Source: Vreelandella azerica (GTDB lineage: Bacteria > Pseudomonadota > Gammaproteobacteria > Pseudomonadales > Halomonadaceae). Taken from it: a stretch of 64,000 nt of DNA. A program made the translations under genes and the position numbers. The first letter of the stretch is position 1, and every line of letters starts with the position of its first letter. This document shows, piece after piece, positions 44,416 to 53,752 of the stretch. The stretch covers positions 310,001 to 374,000 of the forward strand of contig NZ_JABFHI010000004.1 in the NCBI RefSeq assembly GCF_013112225.1, in the 5' to 3' direction. The notes under the pieces are model-generated. The model saw only the letters and a program-made list of their open reading frames with translations, was not told where the DNA came from and searched no databases.

Positions 44416-45144
44416 ATGGTTACCCCTTCTTCCCTTGATGATCTGCCCAATATTGATCAAGCTCTTCTCAACCCACCCATTGCCGAGGCGCTAGGTTCCT
44501 TGACTGCAGCTGCACACCCTCCGCGTATCCTGCTGCTTTACGGCTCACTGCGTGAACGTTCCTTCAGTCGGCTCGCCGTGGAAGAGGCCGCACGCCTGTT
44601 GCAGGCAATGGGCGCTGAAACGCGTATTTTCAATCCGCGGGGACTGCCCCTGGCGGATGCAGAAGAAACATCGCATCCCAAAGTAACCGAGCTACGTGAC
44701 CTTGCTGAATGGGCAGAAGGCATGGTGTGGTGCTCGCCTGAACGCCATGGCGCCATGACCGGCATCATGAAAACCCAGATTGACTGGATACCTTTATCAC
44801 TGGGTGCCGTGCGTCCCACTCAGGGTAAGACACTGGCCGTCATGCAGGTGAATGGTGGTTCCCAGTCGTTCAACACGGTCAACCAGCTGCGCGTTCTGGG
44901 CCGCTGGATGCGCATGCTGACGATCCCTAACCAGTCCTCGGTACCCAAGGCATTTATGGAATTCGACGACAACGGCCGTATGAAGCCCTCGGCATACTAC
45001 GACCGTATCGTGGATGTGATGGAGGAGCTGGTTAAGTTCACTTATCTTACCCGGGATAAAGCAGACTGGCTGACGGATCGCTACTCGGAGCGCAAGGAAA
45101 GTGCCGATGAACTGTCGGCCAGGGTAAACCAGCGTTCTATTTAG
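44416..45144 (+). CDS. arsH: ArsH, NADPH-dependent FMN organoarsenical oxidase
   Basis: A 242-residue flavodoxin-fold protein. Motifs: [14 protein letters not shown] (FMN phosphate-binding loop, about residue 41), [20 protein letters not shown] (flavin and dimer region), and [11 protein letters not shown]. ArsH oxidises trivalent methyl- and aromatic arsenicals to less toxic pentavalent forms. Length is normal for proteobacterial ArsH. It is 137 bases after the mini-thioredoxin gene, so may have its own promoter, and 15 bases before the CC-motif gene. Confidence 0.93.
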   Translation: MVTPSSLDDLPNIDQALLNPPIAEALGSLTAAAHPPRILLLYGSLRERSFSRLAVEEAARLLQAMGAETRIFNPRGLPLADAEETSHPKVTELRDLAEWAEGMVWCSPERHGAMTGIMKTQIDWIPLSLGAVRPTQGKTLAVMQVNGGSQSFNTVNQLRVLGRWMRMLTIPNQSSVPKAFMEFDDNGRMKPSAYYDRIVDVMEELVKFTYLTRDKADWLTDRYSERKESADELSARVNQRSI

Positions 45145-45159
45145 GCGGAGACACTGATC

Positions 45160-45465
45160 ATGTCCGAAAACCCCATAGAGATTACACCGGCTGCTGCCGC
45201 GCATATCAAAGACAATGGCGGCGTCGTCACTGTCCGGCTGGCACCGCGCCATGGTTGCTGTGGTGGCGTCGCCAGCCTGGCGATTGCTGAACCCCGTGCA
45301 CCCGACGTGCCTGCAGACTATGCCAACTTTGACCTTGGCGGTATCCGGCTTTTTATAGCCCATGAACTGGTAGGTGAAGGTTTGCGAATTGATTGCGAAG
45401 GCTGGTGGAAGCTGCGCCGCCTATACGTGGATGGCGCGGCAGTTCAAACGCCGCGCCAGCACTAA
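45160..45465 (+). CDS. Small CC-motif protein (CC/Se motif-like)
   Basis: A 101-residue soluble protein with one vicinal cysteine pair in RHGCCGGVAS (about residues 29-33) and a further Cys in RIDCEGWWKLR (about residue 76). It resembles a small family that I recall being named CC/Se motif (seleno)protein, in which one of the paired residues can be selenocysteine; here both are Cys (TGC TGT). Vicinal Cys plus a third Cys is a plausible trivalent-arsenic-binding arrangement. GGCGGAG precedes the start and it directly follows arsH. Its stop is 2 bases from the convergent arsJ stop. Function unknown. Confidence 0.7.
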   Translation: MSENPIEITPAAAAHIKDNGGVVTVRLAPRHGCCGGVASLAIAEPRAPDVPADYANFDLGGIRLFIAHELVGEGLRIDCEGWWKLRRLYVDGAAVQTPRQH

Positions 45466-45467
45466 GC

Positions 45468-46711
45468 TCAGGCCAGAGATGAGCCAGCGCTACTATTATC
45501 TGCGGGCAATGCCAGTGCCATTATGGCACTCGCCGCCACCAGAGCCGCTGCAAACCACAGGCAGGCGCTCAAGCCATAGGCCATATACAGCCAGCCGGAC
45601 AGCAAGGTGCCAATCAGGCGACCCATGGCGTTGGCCATATAATAAAATCCGACATCCATGGAAACACCATCCGCACGGGCATAATGCACAATCAGATAGC
45701 TATGCCAGCTGGAATTGATGGCAAACAGCACACCAAATGCCAAAAGCCCCACTACCAACCAGCCGACCTGCGCCAACGGCAACAGCGCCAGGGCAATCGC
45801 CAGCACGGCAAGCGCTGCCGCCCAACTGGCGGTTAGCACGCGGGCGTCGCCCTTGATCAGCCGAGTCAGCTTGGGCGCCTGGGTTTGCACGCCGCCATAG
45901 CCGATAATCCATACGGCCAACAGGCCGCCCACCGTCCAGTGGGTCCAGCCATGCTGGTCATACAGAAATACCGGCAGGGCCACGACAAACCACACATCCC
46001 GAGAGGCGAACAGACACAGGCGCGCGGCAGAAAGCACATTGATGGCGCGGGATTTGGAAAATATCTCGGAGAATTTAGGCTTGCGCTTCTGGCGCCCCAG
46101 ATCGGCTTTCAGGCGCCATAATGACAGCATCAGAACTACGCACAGCATCAGCGCCATCACCAATACCGCCCCACGAAAACCAATCAGCGTCAGCAGGACA
46201 CCGCCAACGAAAAACCCAGCCCCTTCAAGGCATTCTTGGAGCCGGTAAGCATCGCCACCCAACGGTAAAGCGCGCTGTTGGCATTGGCGCTATCGCTGGG
46301 CACCAACACCTTGACAGCACTTTTGGCGCTCATCTTGTTCAGATCCTTGGCAATCCCTGACAGCGCCTGGGCGATCATCACCCACACCACGGTCAACATG
46401 CCGGCTGGCACCAGCAGCATACTCAGAGCCACAATCTGGATCGCCAGCCCCATATTCATGGTGCGGTTCAAACCCATCCGTGCGCCCAGCCAGCCGCCGA
46501 CCAGATTGGTCACCACGCCAAAAGCTTCATAGAACAGAAACAGCATGGCAATTTCAAACGGTGAATAGCCAAGCTGATGAAAATGCAGCACGACCAGCAT
46601 GCGCAGGGCGCCATCAGTGATGGTGAACGCCCAATAGTTGCCGGTAATCAGCATATACTGGCGCACCTCGAAAGGCAGCGCCCGCACGCGGCTCAGTATT
46701 GATTCACTCAC
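45468..46711 (-). pseudogene. arsJ: ArsJ, MFS organoarsenical (1-arseno-3-phosphoglycerate) exporter, one frameshift
   Basis: A 12-segment MFS transporter. The N-terminus ([20 protein letters not shown], then FWAFTITDGALRML-like segment and GGWLGARMGLNRTM) and pairing with a GAPDH gene identify ArsJ, which exports the unstable 1-arseno-3-phosphoglycerate. The frame breaks at AAAAA 46210-46214 (plus strand); one added T on the coding strand joins KNALKGLGF to FVGGVLLTLIGFRG. Reconstructed length about 414 residues, normal. Start ATG 46711 overlaps the GAPDH stop by 4 bases (ATGA), so the two are translationally coupled. Confidence 0.88.
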
Positions 46712-47733
46712 AGCCCATCTGCTCCACCCACTTTCAGCGCGAGTTCAGCGGTACGGTTGGCATAGCCCCACTCGTTGTCATACCAGGCGTAAAGCTTGAG
46801 CTGGGTACCGTTAATCACCATGGTAGAGGGCGCGTCGACGATGGTACTGCGTGGGTCGGTGCGGTAATCAATCGATACCAGCGGGCGCTCTTCGTAGCCC
46901 AGAATTCCCGCCAGCTCACCTTCTGCCGCCGCTTTCAATGCCGCATTGACCTCTTCCACCGTCACGCTGCGCTCCAACTCGAACACCATATCGGTCAAGG
47001 ACGCGTTAGCCAGCGGCACCCGCACGGCGTGACCGTTGATCTTGCCTTCCAGCTCCGGGAAGATGGCGGTAATCGCCTTGGCTGAACCGGTTGTGGTCGG
47101 AATCAGGCTCATTCCGCAGGCACGGGCCCGGCGCAAGTCTTTATGCGGCGCATCCAGAATCGTCTGGGTATTGGTGATATCGTGAACCGTGGTCATCGAG
47201 CCATGGCGAATGCCAAAGGTTTCCTGAATCACCTTGACGATAGGCGCCAGACAGTTAGTGGTACAGCTGGCGGCCGTCACAATCGCGTGTTGAGCAGGAT
47301 CGTAGAAGTGATCATTAACCCCCATCACCAAATTCAGCACGCCCTCTTCCTTGACCGGTGCGCTAACCACAACGCGCTTGACGCCCTGATCCAGATAGCC
47401 CTGCAGCACCGCCGCCGTTTTATGCTTGCCAGAACACTCGATAACCACATCACAGCCTGACCAGTCGCACGCCTCAAGTTGACGGTTCGCGCTGAACGCA
47501 ATGGCATGACCGTCTATGCGGATCTGTTCTGACGTGGATTCAAGCCCCTGCCCTGGCGACCAATGACCGTGTACGGAATCAAATTCCAGCAGATGGGCAA
47601 AAGTGGCCGCATTGCCGCCGGGGTCATTCACCCGCACCAGCTCAACGCGCCCTTGTGTGACCGCCGCCCACAGGCAACGCAGGGTCAAACGTCCGATCCG
47701 CCCCAGGCCATTGATGCCGATTTTGATTGCCAT
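46708..47733 (-). CDS. gapdh: ArsJ-associated glyceraldehyde-3-phosphate dehydrogenase
   Basis: A 341-residue [22 protein letters not shown] (NAD-binding), [11 protein letters not shown] with the catalytic Cys near residue 158, [11 protein letters not shown] and [10 protein letters not shown]. In ars operons this enzyme uses arsenate instead of phosphate to make 1-arseno-3-phosphoglycerate, which ArsJ exports. Linkage to arsJ (4-base overlap) supports that role over glycolysis. AGGAGGG lies 8 bases before the ATG. It is on the same strand as, and directly after, pstB, separated by a strong terminator. Confidence 0.92.
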   Translation of the reverse strand: MAIKIGINGLGRIGRLTLRCLWAAVTQGRVELVRVNDPGGNAATFAHLLEFDSVHGHWSPGQGLESTSEQIRIDGHAIAFSANRQLEACDWSGCDVVIECSGKHKTAAVLQGYLDQGVKRVVVSAPVKEEGVLNLVMGVNDHFYDPAQHAIVTAASCTTNCLAPIVKVIQETFGIRHGSMTTVHDITNTQTILDAPHKDLRRARACGMSLIPTTTGSAKAITAIFPELEGKINGHAVRVPLANASLTDMVFELERSVTVEEVNAALKAAAEGELAGILGYEERPLVSIDYRTDPRSTIVDAPSTMVINGTQLKLYAWYDNEWGYANRTAELALKVGGADGL

Positions 47734-47792
47734 GCTGTTACCCTCCTGATCAGAATGCCTTGAATATACAATTTTCCATATATGTAAAGATC

Positions 47793-47820
47793 AAAAAAAA
47801 CCCGTGGTGCTCACGGGCTT
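47793..47820 (-). terminator. Rho-independent terminator after pstB
   Basis: AAGCCCGTG AGCAC CACGGGTTTTTTTT on the minus strand, 8 bases past the pstB stop; it insulates pst from the gapdh-arsJ pair. Confidence 0.85.
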
Positions 47821-47827
47821 GGAACGA

Positions 47828-48700
47828 TTAACCGTAGCGACCGGAAATATAGTCTTCGGTTTTTTTCTGGGCCGGTGTCGAGAACATCACCTTGGTGTCG
47901 TTGTACTCGATAACCTCACCCAGGTGGAAGAAAGCGGTGTAATCTGCCACACGGGCCGCCTGCTGCATATTGTGCGTCACCGTTACAATTGTGAACTGCT
48001 CTTTGAGCTTGTCCATCAGGTCTTCGATGGTTGCCGTCGATATGGGGTCAAGCGCCGAGGTTGGCTCATCCATCAGAATCACATCCGGCTGAACCGCAAT
48101 AGCGCGGGCAATACACAGGCGCTGCTGCTGACCACCGGATAGCGAGGTGCCCGGTTCCTGCAGCTTATCTTTTACTTCATTCCACAAACCGGAATCACGC
48201 AGCGCCTTTTCAACCAGCTCATCCTGATCGGCTTTGCGGCTGACCATGTCATGCATGCGCGGTGCGTAGGCGATATTCTCATAGATCGACTTGGGAAACG
48301 GATTAGGTTTCTGGAACACCATGCCAACACGACGGCGCAGCGCCACTTCATCCATTTTGGCGGCATTAACATCACGGCCGTCCATTTCCACCAACCCTGA
48401 GATACTAACGCTGGGAATCAGGTCATTCATGCGATTAAGGCAACGTAAGAAAGTTGATTTACCACAGCCCGACGGGCCAATCAGAGCGGTCACGTTTTTC
48501 TGAAAAAGATCAATACTGATGTTGCTCAGCGCCTGTGATTTGCCGTACCAAAGGTTCAAATCACGCACACGAATGCTTAGCTCATGGCTGGCCTCGCTGT
48601 TGCGGGTATAAGGTTGCCCAACCGCTGGTGTTTGCTGCTCAACCCTTTCAGCTGATTGCCCAGGTGTTTGTACAGTTGCTTGAGTGCTCATGCTGTTCAT
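47828..48700 (-). CDS. pstB: Phosphate ABC transporter ATP-binding protein PstB
   Basis: A 290-residue ATPase of the high-affinity phosphate importer. Walker [10 protein letters not shown], signature [13 protein letters not shown], Walker [14 protein letters not shown], and [26 protein letters not shown] is typical of PstB. The first ~45 residues are a polar extension before the ABC core. Start ATG 48700 has AAGGA 7 bases upstream; the open frame to 48772 overlaps pstA and is rejected. Last gene of pstSCAB; no phoU follows. Confidence 0.95.
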   Translation of the reverse strand: MNSMSTQATVQTPGQSAERVEQQTPAVGQPYTRNSEASHELSIRVRDLNLWYGKSQALSNISIDLFQKNVTALIGPSGCGKSTFLRCLNRMNDLIPSVSISGLVEMDGRDVNAAKMDEVALRRRVGMVFQKPNPFPKSIYENIAYAPRMHDMVSRKADQDELVEKALRDSGLWNEVKDKLQEPGTSLSGGQQQRLCIARAIAVQPDVILMDEPTSALDPISTATIEDLMDKLKEQFTIVTVTHNMQQAARVADYTAFFHLGEVIEYNDTKVMFSTPAQKKTEDYISGRYG

Positions 48701-48725
48701 AGTGAGTTCCTTGATAACGGCCGGC

Positions 48726-49892
48726 TTACCAGCGACGTTCAAATTTCTTGCGTAATACAACCGCAGAGGCATTGAGTGAAATCAAAATAGTCAGCAGTAC
48801 CAGAATTCCGCCGGCCGTCTTTTCTACAAAGGCTTTTTCAGGTTCGCTGGCCCAGGTAAATATCTGGGCAGGCATCACGGTTGCCGCCTCTGTAAAGGAG
48901 GCCCCGACATCGGGAATAAACGCCACCATACCGACAATAATCAAAGGGGCCGTTTCGCCCATGGCTTGAGCCAGGCCGATAATAGAACCGGTCATGATAC
49001 CCGGCATGGCTAGCGGCAAAACGTGGTCTTTCACCACCTGCCAACGTGAACATCCTAATCCAAAGGCCGCGTGTCGAATGGATTCTGGCACGCTGCGGAG
49101 TGCAGTCCGCGTCGAAATAATAATCACAGGTAGCGTCATTAGCGCCAGCGTCATACCACCCACAAGTGGTGAGGAGCGAGGTACACCGAAGAAGTTGATG
49201 AATATTGCCAACCCCAACAGACCAAATAGAATGGAAGGTATCGCCGCCAGGTTGTTGATATTGATTTCAATCAGCTGGGTAAAACGGTTATCCGGTGCGA
49301 ATTCTTCAAGATATATAGCCGTCATCACGCCAATCGGAAAGGCAATCGCCAAGGTCACAATCATGGTCATGATGGTGCCGACAACCGCCGAAAGGATACC
49401 TGCACTTTCGGCCGTTTTTGAATCGCCCTGGGTAAAGAAAGTCGAGTTGAATTTTTGTTCAACCTGTCCAGAGGCTACCAAGCGTTCTACCGTGGCGATC
49501 TCTTTATCACTCAACTTACTGCGATGGCCTTTGAGGTACTGGTCCACTTCACTGTTCGCTAGCAGCCAGCGGGTTTCTCGACTACCAATCCTATCCGGCT
49601 CGTTGCGTAGCAAGAGTGGAATGCTGCGAATCTCGGTACGGCTCACGATAGGGATCAGGTCTGAGTCTATGGCCTGTCGCGCGTCCTTGGCAGCTTCCTC
49701 GGAATAACTTATCTCGGTTTCAACGTAGGCTTGCTGAAACGCAGGCAGCCCTTTTATTAACATATCGGTAAAGAACCACAGCAAGAACAACCCGGCTAGC
49801 CCAAGTGCCCCCATGGATAGCCACTTCAAACGTGCTGATTTGCGGTGACGACGCTTGAGTTGCTGACTGATTTGATCGAATGAATCACTCAT
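48726..49892 (-). CDS. pstA: Phosphate ABC transporter permease PstA
   Basis: A 388-residue inner-membrane permease. One N-terminal membrane segment is followed by a large periplasmic insert (about residues 55-170), then five segments with the EAA-like loop ([27 protein letters not shown]). Longer than E. coli PstA (about 296) because of the insert, as in many marine gammaproteobacteria. 18 bases after pstC, 25 before pstB. Confidence 0.93.
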   Translation of the reverse strand: MSDSFDQISQQLKRRHRKSARLKWLSMGALGLAGLFLLWFFTDMLIKGLPAFQQAYVETEISYSEEAAKDARQAIDSDLIPIVSRTEIRSIPLLLRNEPDRIGSRETRWLLANSEVDQYLKGHRSKLSDKEIATVERLVASGQVEQKFNSTFFTQGDSKTAESAGILSAVVGTIMTMIVTLAIAFPIGVMTAIYLEEFAPDNRFTQLIEININNLAAIPSILFGLLGLAIFINFFGVPRSSPLVGGMTLALMTLPVIIISTRTALRSVPESIRHAAFGLGCSRWQVVKDHVLPLAMPGIMTGSIIGLAQAMGETAPLIIVGMVAFIPDVGASFTEAATVMPAQIFTWASEPEKAFVEKTAGGILVLLTILISLNASAVVLRKKFERRW

Positions 49893-49910
49893 TGATGTAT
49901 ATCCCGAGCG

Positions 49911-51164
49911 TTACAGGTTATTAACACGGTATTTTTCACGGAAGCGACGGATCATGATCACTGATACCAAGTTCAGCGTCAGGGTCACTGCAAACAACAC
50001 AAGCCCCAGAGCAAACGCGGAGAGCGTTTCGGCACTTTCAAATTCCTGGTCGCCGGTCAGTGCCGCCACAATACGTACGGTAACTGTGGTCATATCCTCT
50101 AGAGGGTTGGCCGTTAGATTAGGACGCATACCCGCCGCCATCACCACTATCATGGTTTCACCCAAAGCCCGAGACATACCCAGCAGAGAAGCAGAAATAA
50201 CCCCGGGAAGTGCTGCTGGCACCACCACATCGCGTATCGTCTCGCCCTTGGTCATGCCCAAGGCTAGAGATCCCTGACGCATGCTGTCCGGCACGGCGTT
50301 GATAACATCATCAGACAGAGAAGAAATAAATGGGATTATCATGATGCCCATCACAACCCCTGGCGCCACGGCATTGTTGTAGGACGCATCCAGACCAAAA
50401 AAACCGGCGATATTGACAATGATGGGCGCCACGGTAATGGCGGCAAAAAAGCCATACACCACAGTTGGGATACCGGCCAGCACTTCGAGTAGTGGCTTGG
50501 CAATCGTGCGCACCTTGGTAGGCGCATATTCCGACATGTAGATGGCTGAAGCCAGACCGATGGGAACCGCCACCAGCATGGCAATCAGAGTGATCATGAA
50601 GGTGCCAGCAAACAGCGGCACAGAACCAAACTGTGCACCGCTACCATCACCACGACCGGCAGCCGCCAGGAAGCTGGCGCCTGGATTCCAGGTAGTCCCG
50701 GTTATAAATTCCCAAAAGCTGTGCATCTCGAAGAAACGCAGCGACTCGAAAATAATCGAAATCAAAATCCCAAAGGTAGTGAAGATCGATATCAATGCAG
50801 CGCCTGCAAGCACCCAGCGAATGACGCGCTCAATGGCTTTGCGAGCATGAAAATCAGCTCTTACTTGTACGACACCGACAGCCAAACCCGCCGCAGCCAC
50901 CACCAGACTTGCTGATAAGAGATAAAGCGGATGAATTTCAGCACCCAAGAGCAGTAAAACAAAGGCCCCTAACACACCCACCAATACTGCAGGACCGGCG
51001 GTAGAAAGCACCGCAAACCAGGCATATTGATCTGGCTGGGCATACATGGAGGTGCCTGAAGCACGCAGGCGAGCTGCTTTTGAACGACCGGCGAAGAAAG
51101 CAATTAGGCCCAGAATTAAGAGGACACTACAAAATATTAAGAGTAGCTGGTTGGTCTGCATCAT
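49911..51164 (-). CDS. pstC: Phosphate ABC transporter permease PstC
   Basis: A 417-residue inner-membrane permease with extra N-terminal hydrophobic segments (residues 1-100) ahead of the core. Core marks: GLASAIYMSEYAP and the coupling loop DSMRQGSLALGMTKGETIRD. Pairs with PstA to form the channel. Two adjacent ATGs (51164, 51161) are possible starts. It is separated from pstS by a 135-base gap with a hairpin (51250-51276) likely to reduce read-through. Confidence 0.93.
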   Translation of the reverse strand: MMQTNQLLLIFCSVLLILGLIAFFAGRSKAARLRASGTSMYAQPDQYAWFAVLSTAGPAVLVGVLGAFVLLLLGAEIHPLYLLSASLVVAAAGLAVGVVQVRADFHARKAIERVIRWVLAGAALISIFTTFGILISIIFESLRFFEMHSFWEFITGTTWNPGASFLAAAGRGDGSGAQFGSVPLFAGTFMITLIAMLVAVPIGLASAIYMSEYAPTKVRTIAKPLLEVLAGIPTVVYGFFAAITVAPIIVNIAGFFGLDASYNNAVAPGVVMGIMIIPFISSLSDDVINAVPDSMRQGSLALGMTKGETIRDVVVPAALPGVISASLLGMSRALGETMIVVMAAGMRPNLTANPLEDMTTVTVRIVAALTGDQEFESAETLSAFALGLVLFAVTLTLNLVSVIMIRRFREKYRVNNL

Positions 51165-51249
51165 TGATATCTCAGGTTAACCATCGGAGCTATTTCAAGT
51201 GATACTAAGTCATAAACATGACACTTAAATGACAACACCCCATTAAAAC

Positions 51250-51276
51250 AAAAGCCGGCAACCCAAGTTGCCGGCT
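51250..51276 (-). terminator. Intra-operon terminator/attenuator between pstS and pstC
   Basis: AAGCCGGCAACTTGGGTTGCCGGCTTTT on the minus strand: strong stem followed by TTTTG. This would give higher pstS than pstCAB expression. Confidence 0.7.
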
Positions 51277-51299
51277 TTTAACTTACTTAGCTTTGCAGC

Positions 51300-52313
51300 T
51301 TACTTCAGGACGTCAACCGTCATCGCAGTGCGGTTAGCAACGCTTTCACGCCACTCAGCACGCTCAGCTTCCGGCAGCGGAATCAAACCGATTTCAGCCA
51401 GGTAACCAGAATCGCTGATCATTTGCTCTTCCATGAACATATCAACGTACTCATACATGGGCGGTACAGCGTCAGCGTGCTGGTTCTTGACGTAGAACCA
51501 CAGTGAACGGGCAACCGGGTAATCACCCGAGCTGATGGCTTCAGCTTCAGGCTCTACACCGCCAATGCTGGCGCCTTGAATAGTGTTTGTATTCTCAACC
51601 AGGAAGGAATAACCAAAGATACCGAAGGCTTCTGTATCTTCAGAAAGACGCTGGACGATCAGATTGTCGTTTTCGCCGGCGTCAATGTAGGGGCCGTCAT
51701 CACGAACAGTGGTGTAGCCTTCACCGCCGTAAACATCCATTTCTTCAGAGACTGCTTCCATGACCAGCTCTTCGAAAGCGTCACGTGTACCTGACGTGGA
51801 GGGCGGGCCGTAGATGGAAATTTCACGATCCGGCAAGGAGGAATCGATTTCGCTCCAGTTAGTATAGGGGTTGTCAACTAGCTCACCGTCAACCGGCACC
51901 TGGGCAGCAACCGCCATGAAAATCTGTTCAAGGGTAAAGTCAGCTTCGTCGTTTTCAGTTGACTGACCAATAACGATACCGTCAGAACCAATCTTGGCTT
52001 CAGTGATATCGGTTACGCCGTTCTCTTCACAGCGCTCAAATTCAGATACCTTCATGCGACGTGAGGCGTTGGTAATATCAGGGGTACCATCGCCAACACC
52101 GTTACAGAACAGACGCATACCACCACCAGAACCCGTGGATTCAATCACCGGTGTTGGGTAGTTGGTAGTGGCGCCAAATTCTTCAGTCACAAAACTGGCA
52201 AAAGGATAAACCGTGCTTGAACCCACGATGTTGATCTGGTCGCGGGCTTGAGCAACACCGGCAACGCTCATTACGGCAGCGGCGATTACGGTCGTCTTGA
52301 GAATACGGTTCAT
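51300..52313 (-). CDS. pstS: Phosphate-binding periplasmic protein PstS
   Basis: A 337-residue protein with a signal peptide (cleavage probably after VAQA, residue 23). Phosphate-binding segments: INIVGSSTVYPFA, ESTGSGGGMRLFCNGVG, and YGPPSTSGTRDAFEE. Strongly acidic, as expected of a periplasmic protein in a halophile. Captures phosphate (and, to a lesser degree, arsenate) for PstCAB. A Pho box lies 63 bases upstream, so expression should be PhoB-dependent and induced by phosphate starvation. Confidence 0.95.
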   Translation of the reverse strand: MNRILKTTVIAAAVMSVAGVAQARDQINIVGSSTVYPFASFVTEEFGATTNYPTPVIESTGSGGGMRLFCNGVGDGTPDITNASRRMKVSEFERCEENGVTDITEAKIGSDGIVIGQSTENDEADFTLEQIFMAVAAQVPVDGELVDNPYTNWSEIDSSLPDREISIYGPPSTSGTRDAFEELVMEAVSEEMDVYGGEGYTTVRDDGPYIDAGENDNLIVQRLSEDTEAFGIFGYSFLVENTNTIQGASIGGVEPEAEAISSGDYPVARSLWFYVKNQHADAVPPMYEYVDMFMEEQMISDSGYLAEIGLIPLPEAERAEWRESVANRTAMTVDVLK

Positions 52314-52375
52314 GCGAAATACTCCTGTTCATGTAGGGGGTCTAGCCTTCGCAATACACACAATGCCCACCTTCC

Positions 52376-52393
52376 ATGACAGCTTCATGACAA
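52376..52393 (-). promoter_or_regulatory. Pho box (PhoB-binding site) upstream of pstS
   Basis: TTGTCATGAAGCTGTCATG on the minus strand: two TGTCAT repeats spaced as in the PhoB consensus, upstream of the pstS start. Confidence 0.85.
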
Positions 52394-52433
52394 CCGCTAA
52401 AACGATTTTGTTAATTTGTGTAACTAATTTCCT

Positions 52434-53627
52434 TTAGCTGGCGCCTTCGACTATGGCTGTTGGGGTGAGCAAGCGCACGCCGATATTACCCAGCAGCGAG
52501 GCGGCCAACATGGTCAGCACCATGGGCGCGATATGCTCGACCTCGAACAGCCCCACCATCATGCCTGCCAGCGCTCCACAGCCAAACTGGATACCACCGA
52601 GCAGCGCTGTGGCCGTGGCGCTTATATGCCCAAAATGATCCAGCAATGACGAAATGGCATTAGGCGTAATCAGGCCAATCATTCCGGTAAACATCATCAC
52701 CAGCACCACCACCACGGGCAGACTGGCCAGGTCCAGCAGCATGACAGTCACTAACGCCGAAGCGGCAAATAACTGCACCGTTAAACCAAGCCGTAGGTTC
52801 TGCTGGGGCGTGCGCTTTTTAAGCAGATAGATATTGACCCGGTTAGAAAGCGCAATCACCACCACATTCACCCCGAACACAAAGGGGTACACCGCTGGAG
52901 AAAGCGAAAAATGTTCCAGGTACAAAAACGGCGAGGCGGTCACGAAAGCAAACAGGCCTGCAAATGACGCCGCGGCCGCACAGATATAGCCCATGCCTTC
53001 GCGATGCTTGAGCACGCTGGCATAGTTACGGATAACCTGGCGCGGTGAAGCCACCGGCTGAGTCATATCGCGGGTTTCCGGCAAACGCGTGCCTAAAAGC
53101 CAGGCAAGAAAAGCCGCGTAAGCCGCCAGAAATACAAAGATCAACCACCAGCCCGCCACAAACAGCAGCACACTCCCCACGGCAGGCGCTACCAGCGGCG
53201 CCAGCATCATGATCATCGCCATGGTCGACATCACCTTGGCAGCTTCGCGGCCCTGGAAGCAGTCGCGCACAATGGCCGCAGAGTTGACCACACAGGCCCC
53301 GCCGCCCAGCGCTTGAATAAAACGCCAGACCAGTAGCGATGTCAGGCTATCCACCTGGGTAATCACCAGACTGGCCAAGGCAAACGCCAAAAGGCCACCC
53401 AGAAGCACCGGTTTACGCCCCAAGCGGTCAGAGAGTGGTCCAAAGCACAGCTGGCCAAACGCAAACCCAAACAGAAACACACTGATTGAAAGCTCGGTAT
53501 GGTGAATACTGGCATCCACATCGGCTGCTAGTGCCGACATGGCGGGCAGGTAAGCATCAATAGCAAAGGGCGCCAATGCCGTATTTGCAGCAACGAGTAT
53601 CGCTACACGGCGTGCATTAAGTTGCAT
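52434..53627 (-). CDS. Bcr/CflA-family MFS drug efflux transporter
   Basis: A 397-residue, 12-segment MFS protein of the Bcr/CflA subfamily: FAIDAYLPAMSALAADV in TM1, GPLSDRLGRKPVLLGG (loop 2-3 motif A) and WRFIQALGGGACVVNSAAI with the R and GG of motif B/C. The family exports bicyclomycin, chloramphenicol and other drugs. Start ATG 53627. Divergent from the transaldolase gene; a perfect palindrome in between (53651-53664) may be a repressor site. No regulator is adjacent. Confidence 0.88.
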   Translation of the reverse strand: MQLNARRVAILVAANTALAPFAIDAYLPAMSALAADVDASIHHTELSISVFLFGFAFGQLCFGPLSDRLGRKPVLLGGLLAFALASLVITQVDSLTSLLVWRFIQALGGGACVVNSAAIVRDCFQGREAAKVMSTMAMIMMLAPLVAPAVGSVLLFVAGWWLIFVFLAAYAAFLAWLLGTRLPETRDMTQPVASPRQVIRNYASVLKHREGMGYICAAAASFAGLFAFVTASPFLYLEHFSLSPAVYPFVFGVNVVVIALSNRVNIYLLKKRTPQQNLRLGLTVQLFAASALVTVMLLDLASLPVVVVLVMMFTGMIGLITPNAISSLLDHFGHISATATALLGGIQFGCGALAGMMVGLFEVEHIAPMVLTMLAASLLGNIGVRLLTPTAIVEGAS

Positions 53628-53650
53628 GAGTTTCCTTTTTCAGCAAAGTT

Positions 53651-53664
53651 ATTAGCATGCTAAT
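53651..53664. promoter_or_regulatory. Perfect 14-bp palindrome, candidate operator of the efflux gene
   Basis: ATTAGCATGCTAAT lies 24 bases upstream of the Bcr/CflA start. Symmetric TTAGC...GCTAA sites are typical of MarR-type repressors of efflux pumps. Confidence 0.4.
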
Positions 53665-53752
53665 TATATCGCCTTTTATCAACAATGTCGGCAGCTGTTC
53701 GAAGCGCCAACACCTTGGTAAAGTAGCCGCAACAACTACCCAGGAGTGTTAT

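Noticed and set aside
47756..47790. Second ArsR-like dyad upstream of gapdh-arsJ
   Set aside because: Only loose ATATA repeats are present, with no good symmetry compared with 41190-41209.
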